From NCBI RefSeq assembly GCF_031755915.1, contig NC_083387.1, positions 9,135,001-9,199,000 on the forward strand: 64,000 nucleotides of DNA, written 5' to 3'. Under the pieces are notes generated by a model, which searched no databases, was not told the origin of the DNA, and was given only the letters and a program-made list of their open reading frames with translations. Made by a program: the position numbers and the translations under genes. This document shows positions 12,601-23,149 of this stretch, piece after piece (position 1 is the first letter of the stretch; each line of letters begins with the position of its first letter). Source of the stretch: Ziziphus jujuba (Eukaryota > Streptophyta > Magnoliopsida > Rosales > Rhamnaceae).

Positions 12601-14082
12601 TGAAAAAGTAGAAATTAAATGACTTAAAATTTTATTTGAAGGATGTCCTAAACGACTATGCCAATTCTGACTAGAAGTCTTGACACTGGAGAATGAAACA
12701 GGCTGCAAAGCAGTAGGTGCTATGGAAGAGTGCCACTCATATATCCCTCCATTATTTGGTCCTTGAAGTAGAGTCACCCCCGTTGAGATATCCTTCACAA
12801 CAAAATCATGTGGTGAGAACTCTATTTTGGCATTATGTTGTTGGCAAAATTTTGAAACAGAAATTAAGTTCCGTGTCATGTTTGGAACACATAGCACACC
12901 ATTTAAAAGAAAGGAATGATTAGAAGCAGGAATATAAGTGGAGCCAACATGAGTTATTTTTAAACCATTACCATTACCAACCATGATCTCGTCAGTACCA
13001 TCATAATCAGAGTGAGAAGACAGGTTATGTAGATCATTGGTGACATGATGTGAAGCGCCAGAATCGAGCAACCAAGATGACTGAGAAGAAATTGGAGAGG
13101 GAGACGGAGAAGCTGGTGGTGCTGAATAAAAAGCATGAGGCCTCGGACCAAATTTTGGAGTGGGAAGCAAACCTTGTTGATGCATGGGAGTCCATTGTTG
13201 CTTCAGTTGAGGGCAAAACTTTGCAGAATGACCAAGCTGGTCACAAAACTGACATTTTCCACGGTAATTTCTAAAAGAAACCAAGGATTGGTTGCTGCGA
13301 GAATAATTGGAAGATGAGTGGAAGGACTTAGTACCTGGTTTCTTGGAAAAAGTACGACCAAAATTAGAAGAGTTGATGTTTCGGTTGGCAACATGAGCAA
13401 CAGCAAGGGAATCATCATGGATCTGAGAATCTGTCTTATGTAGGTATGCCTCATATTCCAACAGCCGCTCATGTAGATCTTCAAAGGAAATTTCAGTATC
13501 TCTTGAACGAATAGCTGCAGAAATTTCTTTTAGATCAGAATTTAGACCATTGATAACATAGATGGTTATTTCCTCATCTTTGAGTGGTGCATTAAGCAAA
13601 GCAAGTTCATCTGCTGCCCCTTTAATATCAAACATGTAGTTTGTGATATTTCGAGATCCTTGAGGTTTAACAAGCCTCTCCCGGAGCCGGATAATGCGTG
13701 CTCTTGATGGTTTAGCATAGGTGACAGAGAGTTTATTCCAAAGGTCACGGGAAGTCTTGGCTGTAGCAACCATGGGAGCAAGCTCACGGGACAAGGAAGC
13801 CAATAAGGATCCAAACAAAAGTTGATCTTGACGGGTCCAATACATATAAGCCAGATTAGAGGAGGAGGGTGGACACACTAAAGAACCATCAACATAACCG
13901 GTGAGTGCATATCCATAGAGAAGAGCATCCCACTGAGCTTTCCATGTGAAAAAATTGTCAGAGGTAAGGCGAATAGGTGCTTGAGTAGCAACATTGAGAA
14001 AAACTAAATTGGCAAAATCAAAATTCTGGGTATCGGTTACAGAGGTGGAGGATGAATCAGCCATGATAGCAAATGAGAGCAA
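9667..14082 (-). CDS. Copia gag-pol polyprotein
   Basis: A single 1,471-codon frame without stop or frameshift. The true start may be the second ATG (MADSSS, residue 7). Order of domains: gag with a UBN2-like region (about 35-215); CCHC zinc knuckle C-x2-C-x4-H-x4-C (277-290); aspartic protease core WLLDSGASHH (about 336-345); integrase with the zinc-binding HHCC region and the catalytic stretches YSDVWGP (about 537), YSDNGGE and HNGYAERR; reverse transcriptase with KARLVAKGY and the YVDD catalytic box (about 1140); RNase H with SDADWAG and TEAEYRS (about 1345). All these key residues are present, so the element looks able to move. The frame reads through the polypurine tract and stops inside the 3' LTR. 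Antisense open frames across this region are shadows. Confidence 0.96.
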   Translation of the reverse strand: MLSFAIMADSSSTSVTDTQNFDFANLVFLNVATQAPIRLTSDNFFTWKAQWDALLYGYALTGYVDGSLVCPPSSSNLAYMYWTRQDQLLFGSLLASLSRELAPMVATAKTSRDLWNKLSVTYAKPSRARIIRLRERLVKPQGSRNITNYMFDIKGAADELALLNAPLKDEEITIYVINGLNSDLKEISAAIRSRDTEISFEDLHERLLEYEAYLHKTDSQIHDDSLAVAHVANRNINSSNFGRTFSKKPGTKSFHSSSNYSRSNQSLVSFRNYRGKCQFCDQLGHSAKFCPQLKQQWTPMHQQGLLPTPKFGPRPHAFYSAPPASPSPSPISSQSSWLLDSGASHHVTNDLHNLSSHSDYDGTDEIMVGNGNGLKITHVGSTYIPASNHSFLLNGVLCVPNMTRNLISVSKFCQQHNAKIEFSPHDFVVKDISTGVTLLQGPNNGGIYEWHSSIAPTALQPVSFSSVKTSSQNWHSRLGHPSNKILSHLISTFSLPVSSVNSFNCNPCKCNKAHKLPFHVSSMTSSQPLQLIYSDVWGPAPILSIDGYKYYVIFVDHYTKYVWWFPMQQKSDVSSIFLKFKANVEKFFQKQIISFYSDNGGEFIKLKSYFEKFGITHFLAPPYTPEHNGYAERRHRHIRETGLALLSQAGLPLKFWTYSFQTAVYLINRLPTPTLSFHSPYEILFRKLPNYHHLKIFGCLCYPWLKPYSNHKLEPKSTPCLFLGYQKNQSAYKCYDFSNDKFFISRHVTFVESNFPYKQFPSSHPVTIDESLSPWNTSPPITCSPHKTIPFSSNSFNSPNPPTSPTHLPHHMSSNPIHTSTPNSTPSREISQTSPPSSHPTHHMSSTPIHIPTLTPTLSREISQNSSLPHPYPDSPHISAPSNLQEATVPPLDISSTSPSFQCENSPRPVQQLTNRTHTMRTRSMNNIFKPKSFTNFFAATASDHETEPRSVAQALKSAEWTKAMSSEFDALIQNGTWELVPSHPKYNLVGSKWVFRIKRNPDGSINRYKARLVAKGYNQRPGIDYSETFSPVIKPATIRLILSIALSRNWCLRQLDINNAFLHGQLNEEVYMSQPQGFIDHSKPSHVCKLKKAIYGLKQAPRAWYMELKSFLLSYGFVNSLSDTSLFIFNSSGTIIYLLIYVDDIILTGNNDPALSDFVQALSNKFSLKDLGPLNYFLGVEVHSTHSGLLLTQTKYIEDILEYTGMTEAKVVTTPMASSTNLMLQDGTNLTNATMYRQVVGRLQYLSLTRPDISYSVNKLSQFMHKPTETHWAAVKRVLRYLKGTSSYGLFLRRGSSLSLHAYSDADWAGNKDDSTSTSAFVLFLGSNPISWMSKKQRTVSRSSTEAEYRSVAATTSELCWLRSLLHELQVSLPSIPVIYCDNVGATYICVNPVLHSKMKHVKVDFHFVREKVTNGELRVCHVSSKEQLADALTKPLSTQRLQFLRPKLSVLSNTTSLRGHNRDKPTSVS
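9698..9708 (-). other. Polypurine tract of the copia element
   Basis: On the element strand the 3' LTR is preceded by TTGAGGGGGCA, a typical plus-strand primer. It lies inside the coding frame and encodes part of the C-terminal LRGH. Confidence 0.8.
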
Positions 14083-14089
14083 AGGAAAA

Positions 14090-14120
<31 letters not shown>

Positions 14121-14169
14121 TATGCGCAGAAGACAGAATCGTAAAAAAAAAAAACTCTTTAGAGCAAGT

Positions 14170-14181
14170 GCTCTGATACCA
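14170..14181 (-). other. Primer-binding site of the copia element
   Basis: Directly next to the 5' LTR, the element strand reads TGGTATCAGAGC, the standard plant complement of the 3' end of initiator methionine tRNA. Confidence 0.93.
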
Positions 14182-14396
14182 TGAAAGAAAGCAGAAATGA
14201 ATATTGTGAAGAAAAGCAATAACAGTGGAAAGCTATTTTCCATTCATGAGAAGGAGTCTTTAAATACACGTTACAGTACAAGATAATTTGTTAAAGATAA
14301 GCAACTAGTAACTAAATCTATATACACGTGTAATATTTAAAATACAAACAAGCAAGTAGATAGAGTTATGAAACAGAGGTTGGTTTATCTCTATTA
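14182..14396 (-). repeat. 5' LTR of the copia element
   Basis: Same 215 bases as the 3' LTR by eye. It carries the promoter side of the element, with a TATA-like TATTTAAA on the element strand and a G-box core CACGTG at 14325-14330. Its outer end lies 123 bp from the ATG of the second SAUR. Confidence 0.93.
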
Positions 14397-14519
14397 CTAT
14401 TCACCAACATAACATGAGCCTCTCACTCCGTCAAAGTTTTACTTGACATCATTTTTATACTTTCTCTTTGTGATCTATCTTCGTTAGAGCTTATTATAGA
14501 TCTAGAGAACCAAATAATA

Positions 14520-14805
14520 ATGGGTATTCGTTTGCTTGCTGTTAGTCATGCAAAGCAATTCCTCAGAAGGTCTTCTTGGGTGATTCCAGGAGATGTTCCA
14601 AAGGGTTACTGTGGAGTATATGTAGGAGACCAGAGCCAAAAGAAAAGGTTTGTGGTTCCAATCTCGTACTTGAAGGATCCAGAATTCCAAGATTTGCTAA
14701 GTAAAGCTCAAGAAGAATTTGGATATAATCATGCAGTGGGAGGTCCTTACCATTCCTTGCAGTGAACATGTTTTCATCGATCTCACTTCTCGTTTGAACG
14801 GATGA
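14520..14805 (+). pseudogene. SAUR family protein, frameshifted second copy
   Basis: Starts like the intact SAUR at 862 with high identity through FGYNHA. A net one-base insertion in the codons after that (GGTCCTTACC here against GGTCTAACG in copy A) moves the frame, so translation ends at 14763-14765 after 81 residues with the tail GGPYHSLQ. The conserved TIPCSEHxF block and the rest of the family C-terminus remain in the DNA up to the old stop at 14803-14805 but are out of frame. The 5' leader is cut by the copia insertion about 120 bp upstream. The N-terminal two thirds could still be made, but loss of a family-wide motif and of the normal promoter makes function unlikely. Confidence 0.88.
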
Positions 14806-15309
14806 TCAAGAAAATTAATCAAGGACTTCGCTAAGGCAGCAAATTCTGATGTAACTGTGAAAGCCAAGTAGCTAGGTCTCGGTCACATAATGTCTGATCT
14901 CTGTTCGTGTTCCGACATTCCAAAACTAAGCTATTTTGGGACAACATCAATGGGGGGTTGAACAGACCATGAGGAAGAGCTTAATTTCCTTGCCTGCCAT
15001 TGATGATGTTTCTGGGTTTTATGGTGAAGGATGGAGAAATTATATGCAAAATTAATTATGGCCGGCAGGCATGTATTAATTCTTTAATCAAAACCATTTT
15101 TTTGTTATCTTTTTAACATTCTTTAATTGAGTATGTAGCATTCGATCTAGTTAATTAAAGAACCGCTTGAGTTTATATATATTTGTTTTTGACTCCTCGG
15201 AACTATTTAAATTTAATAAAGGAAAGCCAATTGCACATTAGGCTTTAATTTATATTTTCTCTCCCGTTCCTTATAAGTGGTAAGGAATTAACAAGAAATA
15301 TTATGCGGT

Positions 15310-17105
15310 TTAGTGGTTATTACTTTATTATTATTATTATTATTATTATTTATTTTTGTAAATAAAACTCAAAAGTTTTATCAACTAGAAAACTCAATGC
15401 ATAAATCTGACCAGATGTTTTGCAGAGGCCAATCCAGCCGGTCCTACGTTATTCCAAGACTGGAAAAAATTATTTAGCAAGAGCTTCTTCATCTGTCTCT
15501 CCCTAGCAGCAAAAGAGCAACTGAAACTGTTTAAATCATTGAAACACATCCTAACATCATTAAGTTAATAATAATTTTCACTATTAAACCGTTTAGAGGT
15601 TATCAATGAATTCAGTAATATGATAAATTAGCCATTGTTTATTTTTTTATTCTTATATATATATATATATATAAAAATTATTTGTAATTTGTTTATCTCA
15701 AATATTTGTTAACGTTAAATATTAATTAATTATAATTAAAATTTATTAAACTTCTCAAATAACTATAAAAAAAAAATAATAAAAAAACTAAAATAAAAAA
15801 ACCAACACAATTTGAAATTATATTTACTTTGATATTTATGGTTTTTTTTTTCTTACTTAAACTTTGTAGTTACATCACGCTTATAAAATAAAAAATAAAA
15901 AATCCTAAGACTAAAAAAATTTAAGCTAAACAAATTATGCATAATTAGATAAAAAAAAAAAAACCGATTGATTTACAAAAGATATCTTACATTTTCTTTT
16001 TTTCTTTTTTTGAGATTTTTTTTTTTTTTTTTTTTTTGGCTACCGGATTTATCACATATTACTACTATAATATAAACATATATAATTTACTGAAATACTA
16101 ACATAATATGTTGCCAACTGTGAGAAATAACATTTTCTTTTATTTTTATAAACCTTTTTTTTTTTTTTTTGTTGAAGCAGCCAATAAAAATCGTTATCAA
16201 AGTTTTCAAAAATAAAATAATAACGATGATATATATATATATACACACACAAATGGGCCTCACTACTGATCTAAAGCTTGAGAACAAGTACAACTAATTC
16301 ATAATATGTAAGGGAGACGAAGTTGGGCCTAAAATTCCCGTGCAAAGATAACTTCTGTAAATAATTCTCAATTTATGAGACTATCTTCTATCCTTCTGTA
16401 CAAAATTATATATTTTCATTCTCATATATGTAATCAAGTTCTTTCTCAATATATATATATATATATTACCAAAAAAAAGAATTATGTACTGTAGTGCTTA
16501 GAAAACCAGCTGTTTTTATACTTTTTAACATATGGAAGAGGGGAGATTTCGGTCAGGCCTGGACAGGTGCTGGGGTGTATTTTAAGTGGATTTTACTATT
16601 ACTCTATATTTTAAGTGGATTTTACTATTACTCTATTAGGCCTAATTTGACGTAGAGAGTGAAATTAAACAAGTAGAACTACTTGAGACATTCTGTCAAA
16701 AATCTTTTTAAGTAAACTTTTGGATCTATATTATTTTTATATCTTCCAAACAGCCCATTCACCCTCCGTCTAAGGCCACCTTGGCAAAAACAGAGTTGCT
16801 ACATGGATAACCCATTCCAAGTGTGAGAGGTTCATTGACTAGTCAAGAAATTGAAAACTACACTTGGTCTTCAATATTTTCTAAATTTAGAACGCCTAGT
16901 ACCCTAAAACCGTAAGTTATTTTTCTCAGCTCAATGTGTCAAAGTTACCACAAATTAGCCTAAATGAATCAAAAAATGTATATCAACAGCACACATACCA
17001 ATATACATAATTATCTCTCTAATACAATTAACATTAATGCATGAATAGCCATTAATCAACCCAGTGCAAATTAGATAAAAATGTTACAAATAGGTCACGT
17101 TTTAG

Positions 17106-17139
<34 letters not shown>

Positions 17140-17430
17140 ATCAGTGTACAAGTCAAGGGGTTGTACTTCTTCATCACCATCCTCAATTGCATTTCCAAGA
17201 CTAAATTGAACTGCACAATTAGAAAACGGCGGCAAAGTCTTTTACTGGACTCATTACCCACCATATTACTTATGATTCTCCTCCTAGCTTCATTACGTAA
17301 GTGAGCAAATTAGCCCGAAACTTTTATTGCCCTCCTCAAACTGTTTTATTAACCAATATTCCATATATATTGGTCTCCAAAGTTGAAAGCCAAACCAATA
17401 TATAATCCTATTGTTTTGTTTGCCAAATTC
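15310..17430. other. AT-rich intergenic DNA, no gene recognised
   Basis: Long A/T runs, TTA and TA microsatellites, and the end of SAUR copy B near 16037-16070. No supported coding region. Confidence 0.55.
16578..16635. repeat. Two-copy tandem repeat, 29-bp period
   Basis: The unit beginning TATTTTAAGTGGATTTTA at 16578 is repeated directly at 16607. Confidence 0.85.
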
Positions 17431-17443
17431 TGATTAACAGGAT

Positions 17444-17695
17444 ATGTGTACGTTTTGGTGTGTGAACAGAGAAGCTCAAGGCAGAAGCAAAGAGGTGAAG
17501 CAAGACATGGACAGGGCTTTGCCCAGCAGCCCTAGCTGCGAGAGCAGATGCAAAGAGTGGGAGGAAACAAAGTATGGTGCTTGCCACTTTCGTTTACCAG
17601 GGTTCGCTTGCTTCTGCTACTATGAGTCTCCTGCTTACTGCACAGGAAAAATTAATTTTACAAATCACCATAATACAATACAACTTTATTCTTGA
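17444..17695 (+). CDS. Plant defensin-like gene fragment
   Basis: The 83-codon frame contains a cysteine pattern C-x3-C-x10-C-x8-C-x-C-x7-C from SCESRC to SPAYC, preceded by an acidic stretch. The first five cysteines and the KEWE...YGACH and CFCYY neighbourhood match the C-terminal two thirds of plant defensins, small secreted antifungal peptides with a cysteine-stabilised alpha-beta fold. The last spacing (x7) is longer than the usual x3. The normal first two cysteines are not placed properly: a CEQRSS-like stretch lies in another frame just upstream. No signal peptide is encoded in this frame; an acceptor-like AACAG precedes it, and a hydrophobic stretch ending at a GTAAGT near 17300 could be an eroded signal exon. 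I consider it a fragment or decaying gene. Function is inferred from the cysteine pattern only. Confidence 0.5.
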   Translation: MCTFWCVNREAQGRSKEVKQDMDRALPSSPSCESRCKEWEETKYGACHFRLPGFACFCYYESPAYCTGKINFTNHHNTIQLYS

Positions 17696-20600
17696 ATTTT
17701 AACCACTTTATGCTGTGATCTTAAACCAATTAATTACTAGTTGTACCGCTGCAGGGATGTTTGTCCAATAAAATTGTAATAATTTTGTGTGCAATATTGA
17801 TCTTATTGGAAAGAAGGTAGTTGTCAAATTGGGTTATTATCAAATTTTAAATGTAAAATATTATCCTGTGTTAAATCCTAAATACTTAAATGACCAAATT
17901 ATCTTGATTTATTTATACCATATCATGACTTTATACATTAACATATCAAGTATTATATGTGTATATAATATAATATTCATAGGCTTAACCAGTGGTAAAG
18001 AAACCTTAGGTTCTAAGCTCAATCAAAATTGAGTGAAATCTCCCTCCTTTAATAGGTGGCGTTATTTTTGCCCTTCCACACTAATTTAAAGTCTTTGTTT
18101 ATGCAATTTCCTTTTTACCCTTTTTTCTATAATTCAGAACTGAAACTACGCATTTTATTATTTTCTTCTTCTCACCGGTTAGAAACTACGGGCTTTTAAC
18201 TCTCCACCGTCAGTTTCTCAAGAATATGGCAATTAGACATGAAATTATGTACTCACCTCTTCTATAGAACCATCACCATCTATTCTAATCTTTTTCCTTT
18301 GAAACTTTATATATTTTAATTGACTATGAATTAAAAACAAGTCTGTCAATCTCATTTACAGAAAAATGTAATGGGCAGAATAATAGATATACAAAAAGAT
18401 TTCCCAAATAAAAGTAAAAATAAAAAGAAAAAAGAAACGCTTTTGAGATCAAAAATATAATAAAAACAATAAAAAAATAATAAAAATCAAAGATACTTAA
18501 AATGTTGCCTACAACTTTATAATTTCAAGCAAACGGATATTTAGGGGAATTAAAGGCATTGATGGAATCAGGCATGCTCATTCAGGTTGCCGGCAATCTG
18601 CAGGAAGTGGCAACAAGGTGAAGCCAGAAATATTAGTGTGGGGAGTGGAAAATTAAATTACCTTTTACAAGGAAAATTAATAATTAAAATCAAATTATTT
18701 TAAAATGTAAAATGTTCTTCATATATATGTCTTGTTTTCTTTGAAAACAAATAAAAGAAACATAAAATTAAATTACTTAATTTTATTGATATAAGTAAAA
18801 ATATGTTGGAAGAGAAAAATACCATAAAAAACTATATAAAATGCAATTTTTTTTTTTAGCAAAATATAAAATGATTCAGTTGCTAGCAATCATGTACAAA
18901 AAGTAATCGACTTTTATTTTCTTATTTGTCAATATGATGGTAAAATATTCTCATAATCTTATATACTAAAAAAGTTTTAATTTAAAATAAGTAATTACAA
19001 TATACAAGTTACAACATCATGTATTCTTACTTCTATTTAAATAAAAAATCAGTTAAGTGTTTTTACACAGCTAATTTATTATTTAGTTGTTTTAATGATA
19101 GCTAATATATAATTACAAACTTTACATGATAATTATGGAAACTAATAAAATCCAAAAGGGCCAAATATGTAAAATACAAGATAAAAACTTAAAATATACA
19201 TATGATAAAAATATAAATATAAAAGGGCAGGGGGCCTCAAGCCCAAGTGTGGTTCCCTGGGTGGTGATCCTTAGCTGGAGGAGAGAACGAACCGAAAGGC
19301 CCAAATGTCCAGGTTTTAAGTTTTAGAAAGGGCAAAATGGGAAGTATAAGTCATTGAATTCTATGAATTATAAAGAAGGTTATATCATTTTTTTTTATTT
19401 TTTTTGGGGGAAATATTAATTGAGAAGATCTAATAATGGAAGTTTTTTTTATCCAATTTCAATGTCAAAAAAGAACTCCTCATTCACAAAAAAGAGTAAA
19501 GGATTTTTTTTTTTTTTTGAATATTCATATTTTCTTCAGTACTTAATAGTTATACACTTGTGCATTTGGGTCCACGTATACATATTTCACTTTATTCTTG
19601 GATGGAGACTTGAAATAACAAAGTGTGTATGTATATTTAAATTTATGTTTATAAGATAATTAAGTATTCTTTTATTTTTCCCCTAAACTTGGACTCTTTC
19701 CAAAATTATATGTCTCACATTAGTAAACTTTTTTTTTTCTTTTTTTTTTTGGGATGTATTCATAGTAGATCCTTTCTAAATTTTTCAATCTAGACGTTCA
19801 TGTCAAAATGCATTCTAATTTTTTTTTGGATAATTAAAATGCATTATAATTAATGAAAGAACAATAGAAAATAAATGTAATAGACATGTATAAATAACAT
19901 CAAAGTCTAACAAAACAAAGTTTATATAAAAAATATTGAATTATTCGTTATGCTGTTAACATTAATTATAAGTTAGAAGGTTTTATTAAAAATATTTAAT
20001 AATAAAATATTATCAAAATAAATTTTCCGTACCCAAAAAAAAAAAAAACTACTCAATTCTCAACAATTTCAACAATCATAAAAAATTATACCACCCTTGT
20101 TTAAGTGATAATATGTTCACAGCTTTGCAAATAGAAGATTTCTTCGATTCAATTTTGACCTCTTAATTTTTGAACACCTCAACAAAATCTATTACCTAGA
20201 TGATTACTTAAGGCACATTTTTCTTCCTTTCATTACTTTACAGTGATTATTTGCTTTCAGTTTTCTCTTTTTTATTTTTTTGTTTGACATATGAAGATGC
20301 AAATGATATACTAAAACAGATGGAAGCACCGCAGATTACTCTTGCAGAAGTTTTTCAAATATTTGTAAAAAAATTTGCAAAATGCCAACAAAAATTTTTG
20401 GTCTATCTATCATTTGATCAATAACCTAAGCGGTATTATGTTCAATTCTCCATTGTTTGCATTCTTCTCTATTTTTTACCCTTCTATTGCTATGTTGATA
20501 TGCAGTTAATATTGTCCAATAAGATTGAGCAAATATAGGTTTTATCAGTTTCATATTATGAATAATTTTAGGTGCATAAAAATTTACATATTTATAGACC

Positions 20601-21014
20601 GTTAAGAAAATAACGAATGATTATGATATATAAAAATGTTTTTATTGAGTATTATTCAAAATAATTAAAAAATTTCCATCTTTTTATTTTTCAATATGAA
20701 ATTAATTATTTTAAAAAATAATAAATTAAATTGTTAAACATAAATAACTTTTCAAAGAAATAAATATAAAAAAAACTATTAAATGTATTAATTTGTTTAA
20801 CGTAATTAGTAATAGCAAAGTTTGTAAGTCATTTATAACTACCATTAGTAAAACTTTTTTTTTACTCAAAATCATTAGCTAAACACTTGATATAATTGGA
20901 TAGAAAAATTTTGAAAATATATAAACTAAAAACTAACTATGTTCCTAGAAAACATCTAAGTGAGTTTTTTTTTTTTTCTTTTTTCAAAAGAGTTTATGTA
21001 AATGACTTAATCAA

Positions 21015-21048
<34 letters not shown>

Positions 21049-21244
21049 AAAAGAGAAATAGAAAGAGAAAATAGAGAAACAAAGTATCATCAATTTTATT
21101 TTTCAACATCTTTACTTCCTTTTCCAATATAGATAAAAAAAAAAATAAATAACATCAGAAAAAAAAAAAAGAGAGAGAGAGAGAGAGACAAAAGGAAAAG
21201 TAAATTGAATCATTCTACATTTTGTCTAAATTTTTACAAAATTT
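17696..21244. other. Gene-poor intergenic DNA
   Basis: AT-rich with several long T or A runs, a GA-rich stretch near 21016-21050 and 21170-21188, and a GC-richer patch at about 19225-19320 that I cannot assign. No supported gene. Confidence 0.55.
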
Positions 21245-21684
21245 TCAATTTACCCCCCCAATTCTTTTTTGTTGTGATGTCCTCCCTCAACTTTGACATG
21301 ATGTTAATTTACTTCCTCTTTAAATTTTTATGTTAGAATTTGGCACAATTGATTAGATAATATTGAAATTGCTTGCTCGTATTATTAAAATATGTTTAAA
21401 CGAAATTTTGTTTTGATCAAATTTGATAAAAAGATAATACCAAGAGTATATTATTTTTTAATTTATTTTGATAGCAACTTTGTTAAAAAGAAATAGTTTT
21501 GTTTAAAATTTTTCTTTTTCTATTTAATATAAGGTATAAGAAAGCAATTTCAATATTATTTAATCAATTTTGCCAAATTCTAACAGAAAAAATTTAAAGA
21601 GACAGCAAATCGACATTATATCAAAGCTTAGAGAGAACATTACAACCAACAAAAATAAAATAATAAAAATAAGGAGCAAATTGA
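21245..21684. mobile_element. Long inverted-repeat (fold-back/MITE-like) element
   Basis: Left arm 21245-21374 and right arm 21542-21684 are reverse complements over about 130 bp, with the inner 50 bp nearly perfect (for example TTAGAATTTGGCA on the left against TGCCAAATTCTAA on the right). The loop of about 170 bp is AT-rich and has no coding frame. Such arms fit a MULE-type or fold-back MITE. No target duplication is obvious. It ends about 250 bp before the eS25 start codon. Confidence 0.7.
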
Positions 21685-21817
21685 TAACCGTAGTGAAAGT
21701 GGAAGACGGTTTTTTATGTAATTTTCTCAAAATTAAAAATCGTGAACACAAAATAGCGGGACAATATTTATATATATATATATATATATAACATGACGTC
21801 GTTTTAATGTAAGCTGG

Positions 21818-21826
21818 AAACCCTAA
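21818..21826 (+). promoter_or_regulatory. Telo box upstream of the eS25 gene
   Basis: AAACCCTAA lies 106 bp before the ATG. The telo box is a recurrent promoter element of plant ribosomal-protein genes. Confidence 0.75.
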
Positions 21827-21931
21827 CGCTAAAAGGCGCGGCACCTTCCTCTTCCGCTTACTTTCTGCCTGGTGCTTTCCTGAGCCGCAGTGTCCCCTCT
21901 CTCTCGCTTCCCTCTCTATCGCCGCCGATCT

Positions 21932-23149
<1,218 letters not shown>

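Larger units (their letters stand above)
9483..14396 (-). mobile_element. Complete Ty1/copia LTR retrotransposon
   Basis: A 4,914-bp element on the minus strand. It has two 215-bp LTRs (9483-9697 and 14182-14396) that I read as identical base for base. A 5-bp target duplication CTATT flanks it at 9478-9482 and 14397-14401. A primer-binding site complementary to initiator methionine tRNA lies next to the 5' LTR (14170-14181), and a purine-rich tract abuts the 3' LTR. One uninterrupted gag-pol frame spans almost the whole interior. Domain order protease, integrase, reverse transcriptase, RNase H defines copia. The short LTRs and gag type suggest the Ale/Retrofit side of the superfamily, which is an inference. 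Identical LTRs mean the insertion is recent. Confidence 0.96.
9136..16070 (+). repeat. Duplicated SAUR segment, copy B (interrupted)
   Basis: Counterpart of copy A at 424-2115. Matching text appears before the retrotransposon (9136-9482), resumes directly after it (14402 onward), runs through the second SAUR and its 3' flank to about 15300, and picks up again briefly at 16037-16070. About 0.7 kb of extra AT-rich DNA between 15310 and 16030 has no counterpart in copy A. Limits are by eye. Confidence 0.7.

Noticed and set aside
17990..18060. Possible tRNA-like stretch (GGTTCTAAGCTCAATC)
   Set aside because: No acceptor stem or anticodon arm can be folded, and there is no proper box A.
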